A stretch of 34,806 bases of DNA from Lelliottia nimipressuralis (GTDB lineage: Bacteria > Pseudomonadota > Gammaproteobacteria > Enterobacterales > Enterobacteriaceae). The notes below the pieces were generated by a model. That model saw only the letters and a list, made by a program, of their open reading frames with translations, was not told the origin of the DNA and made no database searches. The translations under genes were made by a program, and so were the position numbers. Position 1 is the first letter of the stretch; each line of letters opens with the position of its first letter. Positions 1 to 8,407 of the stretch are shown here, piece by piece. The DNA is taken from the NCBI RefSeq assembly GCF_004115925.1, contig NZ_SDDX01000025.1, positions 1-34,806 of the forward strand, given 5' to 3'.

Positions 1-11
1 CCGTTCCGCCA
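1..11 (+). tRNA. aspT: tRNA-Asp, 3' end only (partial)
   Basis: The window opens with the last 11 bases of a tRNA: the end of the acceptor stem followed by GCCA. The tail matches what I recall of E. coli tRNA-Asp (ending CCGTTCCGCCA), and aspT sits directly before trpT in E. coli. The body lies outside the window, so the identity rests on the short tail plus synteny. Confidence 0.7.
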
Positions 12-63
12 CTTATTAAGATATTAAGCCTGCTTACCTAGCAGCTTAATAGCAAGAAGATTT

Positions 64-139
64 AGGGGCGTAGCTCAGTTGGTAGAGCACCGGTCTCCAA
101 AACCGGGTGTCGCGAGTTCGAGTCTCTCCGCCCCTGCCA
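64..139 (+). tRNA. trpT: tRNA-Trp (anticodon CCA)
   Basis: A complete 76-nt tRNA with encoded CCA. The acceptor stem AGGGGCG pairs with CGCCCCT. The anticodon stem CCGGT/ACCGG (90-94/102-106) encloses a 7-nt loop with anticodon CCA at 97-99. The T arm carries GTTCGAGTC. It follows tRNA-Asp by about 50 bases and precedes a strong terminator, as expected for the end of an rrn-linked tRNA transcript. It is the tRNA for the single Trp codon UGG. Confidence 0.97.
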
Positions 140-144
140 TATAT

Positions 145-174
145 AATCCTTTGCTTCGGCAAAGGATTTTTTTT
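145..174 (+). terminator. Rho-independent terminator of the tRNA operon
   Basis: A perfect 10-bp stem, AATCCTTTGC (145-154) with GCAAAGGATT (159-168), closes a TTCG tetraloop and is followed by further T residues to 174. It lies six bases after trpT and before the convergent hdfR end, and should end the rrn/aspT/trpT transcript. Confidence 0.92.
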
Positions 175-229
175 GCATTGAATACCTCAAAAACCCTGCC
201 TTTCTTGCGTCCCTGCAAGGCTCTCAAAA

Positions 230-1051
230 CTAATCCATCACATTGATTTTCAATAGATCTTTAATTTGAACATGCTTGTCGCTGTTCTGAAGCCAGATCG
301 CATAGAGTGGCCGGACAAGCGTTGTAGAATCAGAGACAGTATGCAGTCCGGATTTGTCATCCGCCCAACGAGTGGGTAACCAGGTGCAACCATTGAGAAG
401 GTCTAATTGCTGACAGGCAATCTCTGCAGAGCTGGTCGTCAGTGAAGGGACATCATCCGCCGCGATCAAACCCACTTCATGCTGCTGGAAATCGGGGCCC
501 CATTCCAGTCGTAAATAGCTGAGATCCGCTTTCATCATCGAAGGCTGAGAAGCATAGAGTGCCAGATTAAATTGTCCCAGGATCTGGCTGCTAAATTCAT
601 CCATTTTGGGGGCTTCAGTCGTGATCAGCAGATCTAACTGCCGCTCATGTAACTGCTTCACCAGCGACTGCCGCTGTGCAATTCGGGCTTCAAATTGCAG
701 GTTGTTGTGCGACTTATACAATCGTGTAAGCCACTGGCTCAGCATGCATTCCCAAAGGGATGCACTCGCCCCGATAGAAAACTCGTTGTATCTGGAAGTA
801 TGTGCCACCTCCTTTCGCGCCGCCTGCCAGGTATTCATCAGTGTTTCAGCGTAGGGTAAGAGCTTCTCACCAGCCGCCGTTAAGCGAATATTGTTGCGAT
901 GGCGGGTAAAAAGATTCACACCGAGTTGATTTTCCAGCTGACGAATACGAAAACTCACCGCTGACTGTGTCAGGTAGAGTGCTTCCGCCGCTCGCCCAAA
1001 GTGACGCGTTCTGCTCACTTCGAGGAAAGTTTTTAGCAATTCCGTATCCAC
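230..1051 (-). CDS. hdfR: LysR-family transcriptional regulator HdfR
   Basis: A 273-residue LysR-type regulator. The N-terminal winged helix-turn-helix lies at about residues 1-60 ([20 protein letters not shown], then [15 protein letters not shown]), followed by a linker helix and a periplasmic-binding-protein-like effector domain. In E. coli, HdfR represses the flagellar master operon flhDC and affects a few other genes. The start is GTG (1049-1051), preceded by GGAGA on the minus strand. It is about six residues shorter than the E. coli protein as I recall it (279): a few residues are missing in the middle and the C-terminus ends at INVMD. It is divergent from maoP, as in E. coli, and its promoter overlaps the maoP promoter, so mutual or autoregulation is plausible (inference). 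Confidence 0.93.
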   Translation of the reverse strand: MDTELLKTFLEVSRTRHFGRAAEALYLTQSAVSFRIRQLENQLGVNLFTRHRNNIRLTAAGEKLLPYAETLMNTWQAARKEVAHTSRYNEFSIGASASLWECMLSQWLTRLYKSHNNLQFEARIAQRQSLVKQLHERQLDLLITTEAPKMDEFSSQILGQFNLALYASQPSMMKADLSYLRLEWGPDFQQHEVGLIAADDVPSLTTSSAEIACQQLDLLNGCTWLPTRWADDKSGLHTVSDSTTLVRPLYAIWLQNSDKHVQIKDLLKINVMD

Positions 1052-1083
1052 ATCTTTCTCCGCAAAATTATTTGTCGTGATGA

Positions 1084-1112
1084 TTTAAATGTTTTGTTTG
1101 ACGCTCTGTCAA
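1084..1112 (-). promoter_or_regulatory. Predicted hdfR promoter
   Basis: On the minus strand a consensus -35 TTGACA (plus coordinates 1107-1112) is followed after 17 bases by TTTAAA (1084-1089) as the -10. The -35 abuts the -35 of the divergent maoP promoter, so two polymerases could not bind both at once. This is motif reading only. Confidence 0.5.
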
Positions 1113-1125
1113 GCGTAACTAATAC
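1098..1125 (+). promoter_or_regulatory. Predicted maoP promoter; region of the expected maoS site
   Basis: TTGACG (1098-1103), a 16-base spacer and TAATAC (1120-1125) form a good sigma-70 promoter 44 bases before maoP. The hexamer lies in two overlapping inverted repeats: TTGAC/GTCAA (1098-1102/1108-1112) and ACGCT/AGCGT (1101-1105/1112-1116). In E. coli a 17-bp site maoS, used by MaoP to structure the Ori macrodomain, has been reported near maoP. I do not remember its exact sequence, so I place it in this intergenic region only by inference. Confidence 0.5.
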
Positions 1126-1169
1126 TCCGCGCCATAAATAGCTCGGCCAAAGAATTAGGAGCGTGTAGG

Positions 1170-1508
1170 ATGGCGGAAAGCTTTACGACAACTAATCGTT
1201 TTTTCGACAATAAAAATTATCCGCGCGGGTTCTCTCGTCATGGCGATTTCACCATCAAAGAGGCGCAACTGCTTGAGCGCCATGGTTATGCCTTTAACGA
1301 GCTGGATCTGGGGAAACGTGAGCCTGCAACTGAAGACGAAAAACTGTTTGTTGCCGTTTGCCGTGGTGAGCGTGAGCCAGAATCTGAAGCAGAACGTGTA
1401 TGGATCAAATACATGGCTCGCATTAAGCGACCGAAGCGTTTCCATACTCTCTCCGGCGGTAAGCCGCAGATGGAAGGTGCAGAAGACTACACCGAATCTG
1501 ACGATTGA
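1170..1508 (+). CDS. maoP: Macrodomain Ori organization protein MaoP
   Basis: A 112-residue soluble protein of the former YifE/DUF413 family, essentially identical in length and sequence to E. coli MaoP. It begins [20 protein letters not shown] and is rich in charged residues with an acidic tail. In E. coli, MaoP works with the nearby maoS site to keep the Ori region organised as a macrodomain and limit its contact with distant loci. It has no membrane segment or signal peptide. The start is set by TAGGAG (1156-1161), 8 bases before the ATG. It is transcribed away from hdfR and ends in a terminator shared with the convergent comM gene. Confidence 0.93.
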   Translation: MAESFTTTNRFFDNKNYPRGFSRHGDFTIKEAQLLERHGYAFNELDLGKREPATEDEKLFVAVCRGEREPESEAERVWIKYMARIKRPKRFHTLSGGKPQMEGAEDYTESDD

Positions 1509-1517
1509 TATGATGTG

Positions 1518-1541
1518 AAAAGGGGCTGCGGCCCCTTTTTT
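1518..1541 (+). terminator. Bidirectional terminator between maoP and comM
   Basis: AAAAGGGGC (1518-1526) pairs with GCCCCTTTT (1531-1539) around a TGCG loop, with T residues on the plus side and, read in reverse, T residues after the same stem on the minus side. It lies 9 bases after the maoP stop and touches the comM stop codon, so it probably serves both convergent genes. Confidence 0.85.
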
Positions 1542-3060
1542 ACGCCAGCATCTTTTGCAGATGTAGCAGCAAACGGTCTATTGCGCGATAACTTAGCGCT
1601 TCCTGCAGATGCTGCCGCGCGATATCACCACTCCCCTCCAAATCAGCGATAGTACGCGCCACCTTCAACAGGCGTTGCCATGCTCGTACTGAGAGGCCAA
1701 ATCGCGTCAGCGTCTCTTCCAGCCAGCGTGAATCAACTTCGGACAGACAACAAAACTGACGGATCTCTGCGTTATCGAGTCGCGCATTGAGCTTTTTCTG
1801 ACGTAAGTACTGCCGTTCCTGGGCACGAATCACGCGTTCCCGTACGGTGCTGCTGTTCTCCCCTGTGTTACTCATCTGGCTGAGCACTCCCGGTGGCGGC
1901 AGTGGGATTTCGAGCGAGAGATCGAAGCGGTCGAGGAACGGGCCTGACAGTCGTCCCAGATAGCGAAGTGTTTGCTCAGGCGTACTCCGGTTGTGGTTGC
2001 CCTGGTAATGGCCTGATGGGCTGGGATTCATGGCAGCAATGAGTTGGAACTGCGCCGGATAGCTGATCTTGGCCCGGGCACGAGAGATATGAATTTGCCC
2101 GGACTCGATCGGTTCGCGCAGGGCATCCAGAACACGTCTTTCGAATTCAGGTAATTCATCCAGAAACAGAATACCGTGGTGAGCGAGGGAAATTTCACCA
2201 GGTATCGGGATCGAACCGCCGCCAACCATCGCCGTGAGTGAGGCGCTGTGATGTGGGGAGCGAAACGGCCTTCTGCGCCAGTGTTTCTGTAGGGATGTGG
2301 AATTCGTCAGACTAATGATTGCTGCGCTCTCCAGAGCCTCATGGTTGCTCAGTGGGGGCAACAAACCGTTCAGCCGACTGGCAAGCATAGTTTTCCCTGT
2401 GCCTGGCGGCCCAATCAGCAGCAGGTTGTGGCCGCCAGCCGCGGTGATTTCCAGCGCGCGCTTGCCCTGCTCCTGACCGATGATGTCGCTAAGATCCTCC
2501 AGATGTTCCGGCACACCGATACGATTCTCTTCAGGTTCAGCCAACTCATGACGCCCCTCCAGAAACGCGCACACTTCCTGTAAATGTCCGGCAATCAGGC
2601 ACCCCTTTTCCTCAATGAGGCTGACTTCTGAGGAGTTCTCAGTAGCGACGATGATATGTCTACCGGCCTTTAACGCGGCTAACGCTCCCGAGATTGCGCC
2701 TGGAACGCCTCTTAACGCGCCTGTAAGCGCCAGTTCGCCCACAAACTCATACCGATTCAAATGGGGAGCGTTAAGCTGCTCAGAGGCGGAGAGAAGCGCT
2801 ATGGCGATAGGTAAATCATATCGCCCGCCTTCTTTTGGGAGGTCGGCAGGGGCCAGGTTGATGGTTATCTTCTTGGCGGGAAAGGTATAACCGCTATTGA
2901 TGATAGCGCTGCGCACGCGATCCCGGGCCTCTTTCACGGTGGTTTCCGGGAGTCCGACGAGGGTTAAGCCGGGCAGTCCATTGCTCAGATGAACTTCCAC
3001 AGAAATCAGCGGCGCCTGTACGCCCAACGCTGCGCGAGTATAAACGACTGACAGTGACAT
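1540..3060 (-). CDS. comM: ComM/YifB, Mg-chelatase-like AAA+ ATPase
   Basis: A 506-residue protein, the same length as E. coli YifB. Order of parts: an N-terminal Lon-S16-like (ChlI) domain, about residues 1-170; a AAA+ Mg-chelatase module with Walker A GPPGTGKT at 217-224 and Walker B ILFLDE at 297-302; and a C-terminal Mg-chelatase subdomain from about 400. In Vibrio and other competent bacteria, ComM is a hexameric helicase that promotes branch migration during integration of transforming DNA. Its role in non-competent enterics is less clear. The ATG is preceded by AAAGGAG. It is convergent with maoP; the 342 bases upstream hold the ilvL promoter region. Confidence 0.93.
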   Translation of the reverse strand: MSLSVVYTRAALGVQAPLISVEVHLSNGLPGLTLVGLPETTVKEARDRVRSAIINSGYTFPAKKITINLAPADLPKEGGRYDLPIAIALLSASEQLNAPHLNRYEFVGELALTGALRGVPGAISGALAALKAGRHIIVATENSSEVSLIEEKGCLIAGHLQEVCAFLEGRHELAEPEENRIGVPEHLEDLSDIIGQEQGKRALEITAAGGHNLLLIGPPGTGKTMLASRLNGLLPPLSNHEALESAAIISLTNSTSLQKHWRRRPFRSPHHSASLTAMVGGGSIPIPGEISLAHHGILFLDELPEFERRVLDALREPIESGQIHISRARAKISYPAQFQLIAAMNPSPSGHYQGNHNRSTPEQTLRYLGRLSGPFLDRFDLSLEIPLPPPGVLSQMSNTGENSSTVRERVIRAQERQYLRQKKLNARLDNAEIRQFCCLSEVDSRWLEETLTRFGLSVRAWQRLLKVARTIADLEGSGDIARQHLQEALSYRAIDRLLLHLQKMLA

Positions 3061-3237
3061 AGGTGTCTCCTTTGCCAGTCACTATGCCAGTGTGTTTTGT
3101 GGTTTTTTAGCGTCAATTGCAGACATTACGAGGTGTGGTCATGCTTTTTAGTGAAACAAAGTCACACTTGCTTTATGACCGAAGAGCGATCGCAAATGCG
3201 CAAAAATCGACGTTTTCTCTGTTGGAGACACTATTAA

Positions 3238-3258
3238 AAAATGAAAAATATTCATTTT
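3238..3258. repeat. AT-rich inverted repeat upstream of the ilvGMEDA promoter
   Basis: Perfect 8-bp arms AAAATGAA (3238-3245) and TTCATTTT (3251-3258) flank AAATA. It sits in the 342-base comM-ilvL gap, about 110-130 bases before the likely transcript start, in a very AT-rich tract. In E. coli, IHF and DNA duplex destabilisation upstream activate the main ilv promoter; this element may belong to that upstream region, but I see no clear IHF consensus. The rest of the gap (3061-3230) shows no feature I can support beyond the comM leader. Confidence 0.5.
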
Positions 3259-3331
3259 CTATTTTCCTTATATAAAACAAACATTTTTTGCGAAAGTATT
3301 CGCTAGCTAAGCAATCGCGTCATAAATATTT

Positions 3332-3368
3332 CTTGTGTTTAATTCAATGTCTGTGATAACTCTTTAGG
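3332..3368 (+). promoter_or_regulatory. Main ilvLXGMEDA promoter (predicted)
   Basis: CTTGTG (3332-3337), a 17-base spacer and GATAAC (3355-3360) place the transcript start near G3368. From there to the T-run of the attenuator is about 186 bases, matching the known size of the E. coli ilv leader RNA. The bases following the start (GGTATTCCTTCGAACAAGATGC) resemble the E. coli leader as I recall it. Confidence 0.65.
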
Positions 3369-3402
3369 TATTCCTTCGAACAAGATGCCAAAAGAACTCA
3401 AA

Positions 3403-3501
3403 ATGACAGCCCTTCTACTAGTGATTAGCCTGGTCGTGATTAGCGTGGTGGTGATTATTATCCCACCGTGCGGGGCTGCACTTGGACGAGGAAAGGCTTA
3501 A
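3403..3501 (+). CDS. ilvL: ilvGMEDA operon leader peptide
   Basis: A 32-codon leader peptide rich in the regulatory amino acids: five Leu, six Val and five Ile, with a run V15-V16-V17-I18-I19-I20 ahead of the attenuator. A ribosome stalling here for lack of charged tRNA lets an antiterminator form, so the operon is transcribed; smooth translation allows termination. It is almost identical to the E. coli leader but has Leu (CTA) at codon 6 where I recall Arg (CGA), giving two CTA codons in a row. It is directly followed by the terminator hairpin at 3525. Confidence 0.93.
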   Translation: MTALLLVISLVVISVVVIIIPPCGAALGRGKA

Positions 3502-3524
3502 AAAACAAGCCTTAACGAACTAAG

Positions 3525-3556
3525 ACCCCCGCACCGAAAGGTCCGGGGGTTTTTTT
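3525..3556 (+). terminator. ilv attenuator terminator hairpin
   Basis: ACCCCCG (3525-3531) pairs with CGGGGGT (3544-3550); after a C-C mismatch ACC (3533-3535) pairs with GGT (3540-3542) around a GAAA loop. Seven T residues follow (3550-3556). It lies 23 bases after the ilvL stop. This is the conditional terminator controlled by translation of ilvL. Confidence 0.93.
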
Positions 3557-3587
3557 ATGACCTAAAAACTTAAATGAGGAGCAGATA

Positions 3588-3644
3588 ATGACAACTAGCA
3601 CAAAATTCTGTTTCTCCAGATTTATGACGGGGAACTCACTATGA
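3588..3644 (+). CDS. ilvX: Small protein IlvX between leader and ilvG
   Basis: An 18-codon [21 protein letters not shown], preceded by GAGGAG (3576-3581), a strong ribosome site 6 bases before its ATG. Its stop overlaps the ilvG start (ATGA, 3641-3644). E. coli IlvX (16 residues, [16 protein letters not shown] as I recall) is clearly the same gene. The shared STKFCFSRF core and good ribosome site support translation. The role is unknown; one possibility is translational coupling into ilvG, whose own ribosome site is weak (inference). Confidence 0.85.
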   Translation: MTTSTKFCFSRFMTGNSL

Positions 3645-5287
3645 ACGGGGCACAATGGGTAGTACATGCGTTGCGAGCGCAAGGAGTCGAGACGGTCTTC
3701 GGTTATCCGGGTGGCGCAATTATGCCGATTTACGATGCACTGTATGACGGCGGCGTGGAGCACCTGTTGTGCCGACACGAGCAGGGCGCGGCGATGGCGG
3801 CGATTGGTTTTGCCCGCGCGACCGGTAAAACGGGCGTTTGCATGGCCACTTCAGGACCGGGTGCGACCAACCTGATCACTGGCCTTGCTGATGCGCTGCT
3901 GGATTCCGTTCCCGTCGTCGCCATTACCGGGCAGGTTGCCTCACCGTTTATCGGTACCGATGCGTTTCAGGAAGTGGACGTTCTCGGTTTGTCCCTGGCC
4001 TGCACCAAGCACAGCTTCCTGGTGCAGTCGCTGGAAGAGCTGCCGCGCGTCATGGCAGAGGCCTTCCAGGTGGCAAACTCAGGCCGTCCTGGCCCCGTTC
4101 TGATTGATATCCCCAAAGATATTCAGGTAGCAGTCGGCGATTTAGAACCGCACTTCTCCACCGTTGAAAATGATGACTTTTTCCCGCAGGTGGAAGTTGA
4201 ACTGGCTCGCCAGATGCTGGCCCAGGCGCAGCAACCGATGCTGTATGTCGGGGGCGGAGTGGGGATGGCGCAAGCGGTTCCCGCGCTGCGCGAATTTATC
4301 GCTGCAACGCAAATTCCTGCGACCTGCACCCTGAAAGGGCTGGGTGCTGTTGAAGCGGATTACCCGTATTACCTCGGCATGCTGGGGATGCATGGCACCC
4401 GGGCCGCAAATCTGGCGGTGCAAGAGTGCGACCTCCTGATCGCCGTTGGCGCGCGTTTCGATGACCGTGTGACCGGTAAGCTGAACACCTTCGCCCCGAA
4501 TGCCAAAGTGATCCATATGGATATCGATCCGGCCGAAATGAATAAACTGCGCCAGGCGCACGTGGCGTTGCAGGGCGATCTGAACGCGCTGTTACCGGCG
4601 TTGCAGCAGCCGTTGTCCATCAATGAATGGCGTCAGCACACGGCGCAGATGCGCGTGGAAAATAGCTGGCGTTACGATCATCCTGGTGAGGCAATTTACG
4701 CACCGCTGCTGTTAAAACAACTGTCGGATCGCAAACCAGCTGACTGCGTCGTTACCACCGATGTCGGCCAGCACCAGATGTGGTCTGCCCAGCATATGAC
4801 CTACACCCGACCGGAAAATTTCATCACCTCCAGCGGATTAGGCACCATGGGCTTCGGCCTGCCAGCAGCCGTCGGCGCTCAGGTTGCACGCCCGAATGAC
4901 ACGGTCATCTGCGTTTCGGGGGATGGGTCGTTCATGATGAACGTGCAGGAGCTGGGCACGGTTAAGCGCAAACAGCTGCCGCTGAAAATCCTGTTACTGG
5001 ACAACCAGCGTTTAGGCATGGTTCGCCAGTGGCAGCAGCTCTTTTTCCATGAGCGCTACAGCGAAACTACCCTCACCGATAATCCTGATTTCCTCGTGCT
5101 GGCCAGCGCCTTCGGCATCCCTGGCCAACACATCACCCGTAAAGACCAGGTTGAAGCGGCACTCGACACCATGCTGTCCAGCGAAGGGCCATACCTGCTT
5201 CATGTCTCAATCGACGAACTTGAGAATGTCTGGCCGTTGGTGCCACCTGGCGCCAGTAACGCACAAATGATGGAGAAATTATCATGA
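3641..5287 (+). CDS. ilvG: Acetohydroxyacid synthase II, large (catalytic) subunit
   Basis: A 548-residue thiamine-diphosphate enzyme condensing two pyruvates, or pyruvate with 2-oxobutyrate, to acetolactate or acetohydroxybutyrate, the first shared step of Val/Ile synthesis. Order: an N-terminal ThDP-binding PYR domain with catalytic Glu47 (RHEQGA); a central domain, about 190-330; and a C-terminal PP domain with the GDGS motif at 427-430 (Asp428) and Asn455 for Mg-ThDP. Trp464 (RQW), linked to 2-oxobutyrate preference and herbicide sensitivity in AHAS II, is present. The frame is intact, unlike E. coli K-12 where ilvG is frameshifted. The start overlaps ilvX by 4 bases; the stop overlaps ilvM by 4 bases. 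Confidence 0.97.
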   Translation: MNGAQWVVHALRAQGVETVFGYPGGAIMPIYDALYDGGVEHLLCRHEQGAAMAAIGFARATGKTGVCMATSGPGATNLITGLADALLDSVPVVAITGQVASPFIGTDAFQEVDVLGLSLACTKHSFLVQSLEELPRVMAEAFQVANSGRPGPVLIDIPKDIQVAVGDLEPHFSTVENDDFFPQVEVELARQMLAQAQQPMLYVGGGVGMAQAVPALREFIAATQIPATCTLKGLGAVEADYPYYLGMLGMHGTRAANLAVQECDLLIAVGARFDDRVTGKLNTFAPNAKVIHMDIDPAEMNKLRQAHVALQGDLNALLPALQQPLSINEWRQHTAQMRVENSWRYDHPGEAIYAPLLLKQLSDRKPADCVVTTDVGQHQMWSAQHMTYTRPENFITSSGLGTMGFGLPAAVGAQVARPNDTVICVSGDGSFMMNVQELGTVKRKQLPLKILLLDNQRLGMVRQWQQLFFHERYSETTLTDNPDFLVLASAFGIPGQHITRKDQVEAALDTMLSSEGPYLLHVSIDELENVWPLVPPGASNAQMMEKLS

Positions 5288-5547
5288 TGCAACATCAGGT
5301 CGCCGTTCAGGCCCGCTTCAATCCAGAAACATTAGAGCGCGTATTGCGCGTCGTTCGCCACCGTGGTTTTCAGATCTGTGCCATGAATATGGAAACCGCT
5401 ACCGATGCCCAGAACATAAATATCGAATTGACCGTTGCCAGTCCACGGTCGGTCGACTTACTGTTTAGCCAGTTAAGTAAACTGGTAGATGTTGCCCATG
5501 TGGCCATCTGCCAGAGCACAACCACATCACAACAAATCCGCGCTTAA
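5284..5547 (+). CDS. ilvM: Acetohydroxyacid synthase II, small (regulatory) subunit
   Basis: An 87-residue ACT-domain protein that pairs with IlvG and is needed for full catalytic activity. The length equals E. coli IlvM. The beta-alpha-beta ACT pattern is visible from residue 4 to about 75 ([20 protein letters not shown], then [22 protein letters not shown]). AHAS II is known to be little inhibited by valine, unlike isozymes I and III. ATGA overlap with ilvG implies translational coupling. There are two ATG codons in a row at the start (5284 and 5287); the first overlaps the ilvG stop and I use it. Confidence 0.95.
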   Translation: MMQHQVAVQARFNPETLERVLRVVRHRGFQICAMNMETATDAQNINIELTVASPRSVDLLFSQLSKLVDVAHVAICQSTTTSQQIRA

Positions 5548-5565
5548 GCGTGACAGGAAGAAAAC

Positions 5566-6495
5566 ATGACGACGAAGAAAGCTGATTACATTTGGTTCAA
5601 CGGTGAGATGGTTCGTTGGGAAGATGCCACGGTACACGTGATGTCTCACGCCCTGCACTATGGTACCTCTGTGTTTGAAGGTGTCCGTTGCTACGACTCT
5701 CACAAAGGACCAGTGGTGTTCCGCCATCGCGAACACATGCAGCGTCTGCATGACTCAGCCAAAATTTATCGTTTCCCGGTCTCTCAGAGCGTTGATGAGC
5801 TGATGGAAGCGTGCCGCGAAGTGCTCCGCAAAAACAATCTGACCAGCGCCTATATTCGCCCGTTGGTGTTCGTGGGTGATGTGGGCATGGGCGTTAACCC
5901 GCCAGCCGGTTACTCCACTGACGTCATCATTGCCGCGTTCCCGTGGGGAGCTTATCTGGGTGCAGAAGCTCTGGAGCAGGGGATCGACGCAATGGTTTCA
6001 TCCTGGAATCGCGTCGCACCAAACACTATCCCAACGGCCGCGAAAGCGGGCGGTAACTACCTCTCTTCCCTGCTGGTCGGCAGCGAAGCGCGCCGCCACG
6101 GCTATCAGGAAGGTATCGCTCTGGACGTGAACGGCTACATCTCAGAAGGCGCCGGTGAAAACCTGTTTGAAGTGAAAGACGGCATTCTGTTCACCCCGCC
6201 ATTCACCTCCTCAGCACTGCCGGGCATCACCCGTGATGCAATCATCAAGCTGGCGAAAGATCTGGGTATCGAAGTCCGTGAACAGGTTCTGTCCCGCGAA
6301 TCCCTGTACCTGGCAGATGAAGTGTTTATGTCCGGTACCGCAGCTGAAATCACCCCGGTTCGCAGTGTGGACGGTATTCAGGTCGGCGAAGGCCGCCGTG
6401 GCCCGGTTACCAAACGTATTCAGGATGCATTCTTTGGCCTCTTCACCGGTGAAACGGAAGATAAATGGGGCTGGTTGGATCAAGTTAATTCATAA
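5566..6495 (+). CDS. ilvE: Branched-chain amino acid aminotransferase
   Basis: A 309-residue PLP enzyme of fold type IV that transaminates the 2-oxo acids to Ile, Val and Leu with glutamate as donor. The PLP lysine is Lys160 in PTAAKAGGNY; the signature ISEGAGENLFEV follows near residue 190, and the FMSGTAAEITPV region binds the cofactor phosphate and substrate. The length equals the E. coli enzyme. It starts 18 bases after ilvM with AGGAAG ahead of the ATG. It is third in the ilvXGMEDA transcript. Confidence 0.97.
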   Translation: MTTKKADYIWFNGEMVRWEDATVHVMSHALHYGTSVFEGVRCYDSHKGPVVFRHREHMQRLHDSAKIYRFPVSQSVDELMEACREVLRKNNLTSAYIRPLVFVGDVGMGVNPPAGYSTDVIIAAFPWGAYLGAEALEQGIDAMVSSWNRVAPNTIPTAAKAGGNYLSSLLVGSEARRHGYQEGIALDVNGYISEGAGENLFEVKDGILFTPPFTSSALPGITRDAIIKLAKDLGIEVREQVLSRESLYLADEVFMSGTAAEITPVRSVDGIQVGEGRRGPVTKRIQDAFFGLFTGETEDKWGWLDQVNS

Positions 6496-6554
6496 GCATA
6501 ATTTTGGGGCGGCACGCACCGTCCCAGTGAATATTCAGACGGGAGTAAAAGAGC

Positions 6555-8405
6555 ATGCCTAAGTATCGTTCCGCCACCACCACCCATGGCCGCAATATGG
6601 CCGGTGCCCGCGCGCTGTGGCGCGCTACCGGGATGACCGACGCTGACTTCGGTAAGCCGATTATCGCTGTGGTTAACTCCTTTACCCAGTTTGTGCCGGG
6701 GCACGTCCACCTGCGCGATCTGGGTAAACTGGTTGCTGAGCAAATTGAAGCCGCAGGCGGCGTGGCGAAAGAGTTCAATACCATCGCTGTCGATGATGGT
6801 ATCGCGATGGGCCACGGGGGCATGCTCTATTCACTGCCGTCGCGCGAGCTGATCGCCGATTCGGTCGAGTACATGGTTAACGCCCACTGCGCCGATGCGA
6901 TGGTGTGTATCTCCAACTGCGACAAAATCACCCCAGGGATGCTGATGGCGTCCCTGCGCCTGAACATTCCGGTGATCTTCGTCTCTGGCGGCCCGATGGA
7001 AGCCGGTAAAACCAAGCTTTCTGACAAGATCATCAAGCTCGACCTGGTCGACGCGATGATTCAGGGCGCGGACCCGAAAGTCTCCGACGAGCAGAGCGAT
7101 CAGGTTGAGCGCTCAGCGTGTCCGACCTGCGGTTCCTGTTCCGGGATGTTCACCGCCAACTCCATGAACTGCCTGACCGAAGCCCTCGGCCTTTCCCAGC
7201 CAGGTAACGGCTCCCTGCTGGCAACGCACGCGGACCGCAAACAGCTGTTCCTGAATGCGGGTACTCGCATCGTGGAACTGACCAAACGTTATTATGAGCA
7301 AGACGACGTCAGCGCGCTGCCGCGCAACATCGCCAACAAAGCGGCGTTCGAAAATGCCATGACGCTGGATATCGCCATGGGCGGTTCCACCAATACCGTT
7401 CTGCACCTGCTGGCTGCGGCGCAGGAAGCTGAAATTGATTTCACCATGAGTGACATCGACAAGCTTTCCCGCAAAGTGCCGCAGCTGTGTAAGGTCGCGC
7501 CAAGTACGCAGAAATACCACATGGAAGACGTACACCGTGCCGGTGGCGTGCTGGGTATTCTCGGCGAACTGGAACGCGCCGGTCTGCTGAACCGTGAAGT
7601 GAAAAACATTCTCGGCCTGACGCTGCCGCAAACGCTGGAGCAGTACGACGTGATGCTGACCAAAGACGACGCGGTGAAAAAGATGTTCCGCGCCGGTCCG
7701 GCAGGTATTCGCACCACGCAGGCCTTCTCGCAGGATTGCCGCTGGGACACCCTGGATGACGACCGCGCTGAAGGCTGCATCCGTTCTCTGGAAAATGCCT
7801 ATAGCAAGGACGGCGGTCTGGCCGTGCTGTACGGCAACTTTGCTGAAAACGGCTGCATCGTAAAAACAGCGGGCGTGGACGACAGCATTCTGAAATTCAC
7901 CGGCCCGGCGAAAGTGTACGAAAGCCAGGACGCTGCGGTAGACGCGATTCTGGGCGGTAAAGTGGTGGCGGGCGATGTGGTTGTTATCCGCTACGAAGGG
8001 CCAAAAGGCGGGCCGGGCATGCAAGAGATGCTCTATCCGACCACTTTCCTGAAATCTATGGGCCTCGGCAAAGCCTGCGCACTGATCACCGATGGTCGTT
8101 TTTCCGGCGGTACCTCTGGTCTCTCTATCGGCCACGTTTCTCCGGAAGCCGCGAGCGGCGGCAACATCGCCATCATTGAAGACGGTGACATGATTGCGAT
8201 CGACATTCCGAATCGCGGCATTCAGTTGCAGCTGAGCGAGCAGGAAATTGCCGCGCGTCGTGAAGCGCAGGAAGCCCGTGGCGATAAAGCCTGGACGCCA
8301 AAAGATCGCCAGCGCGAAGTCTCCTTCGCCCTGCGCGCTTATGCCACCCTTGCCACCAGTGCGGACAAAGGCGCGGTGCGCGATAAATCCAAGCTTGGGG
8401 GCTAA
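6555..8405 (+). CDS. ilvD: Dihydroxy-acid dehydratase
   Basis: A 616-residue iron-sulfur dehydratase (IlvD/Edd family) converting the dihydroxy acids to 2-oxoisovalerate and 2-oxo-3-methylvalerate. The signature NCDKITPG contains Cys122; CPTCGSC carries Cys189, Cys192 and Cys195. Cys122 and Cys195 with an N-terminal-region ligand are the expected cluster ligands of this family. The length equals E. coli. ilvE-ilvD spacing is 59 bases with GGGAGT upstream; the TAA overlaps the next start region (TAATGATG). In E. coli the cluster is oxygen sensitive, making this step vulnerable to oxidative stress. Confidence 0.97.
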   Translation: MPKYRSATTTHGRNMAGARALWRATGMTDADFGKPIIAVVNSFTQFVPGHVHLRDLGKLVAEQIEAAGGVAKEFNTIAVDDGIAMGHGGMLYSLPSRELIADSVEYMVNAHCADAMVCISNCDKITPGMLMASLRLNIPVIFVSGGPMEAGKTKLSDKIIKLDLVDAMIQGADPKVSDEQSDQVERSACPTCGSCSGMFTANSMNCLTEALGLSQPGNGSLLATHADRKQLFLNAGTRIVELTKRYYEQDDVSALPRNIANKAAFENAMTLDIAMGGSTNTVLHLLAAAQEAEIDFTMSDIDKLSRKVPQLCKVAPSTQKYHMEDVHRAGGVLGILGELERAGLLNREVKNILGLTLPQTLEQYDVMLTKDDAVKKMFRAGPAGIRTTQAFSQDCRWDTLDDDRAEGCIRSLENAYSKDGGLAVLYGNFAENGCIVKTAGVDDSILKFTGPAKVYESQDAAVDAILGGKVVAGDVVVIRYEGPKGGPGMQEMLYPTTFLKSMGLGKACALITDGRFSGGTSGLSIGHVSPEAASGGNIAIIEDGDMIAIDIPNRGIQLQLSEQEIAARREAQEARGDKAWTPKDRQREVSFALRAYATLATSADKGAVRDKSKLGG

Positions 8406-8407
8406 TG

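Noticed and set aside
3150..3166. CRP-like site AGTGA-N7-TCACA upstream of ilvL
   Set aside because: A CRP site needs 6 bases between the half-sites; here there are 7, and one half is imperfect. It may be chance.
3187..3194. GCGATCGC octamer, like the cyanobacterial HIP1 repeat
   Set aside because: A single copy in a clearly enterobacterial context; a chance palindrome.
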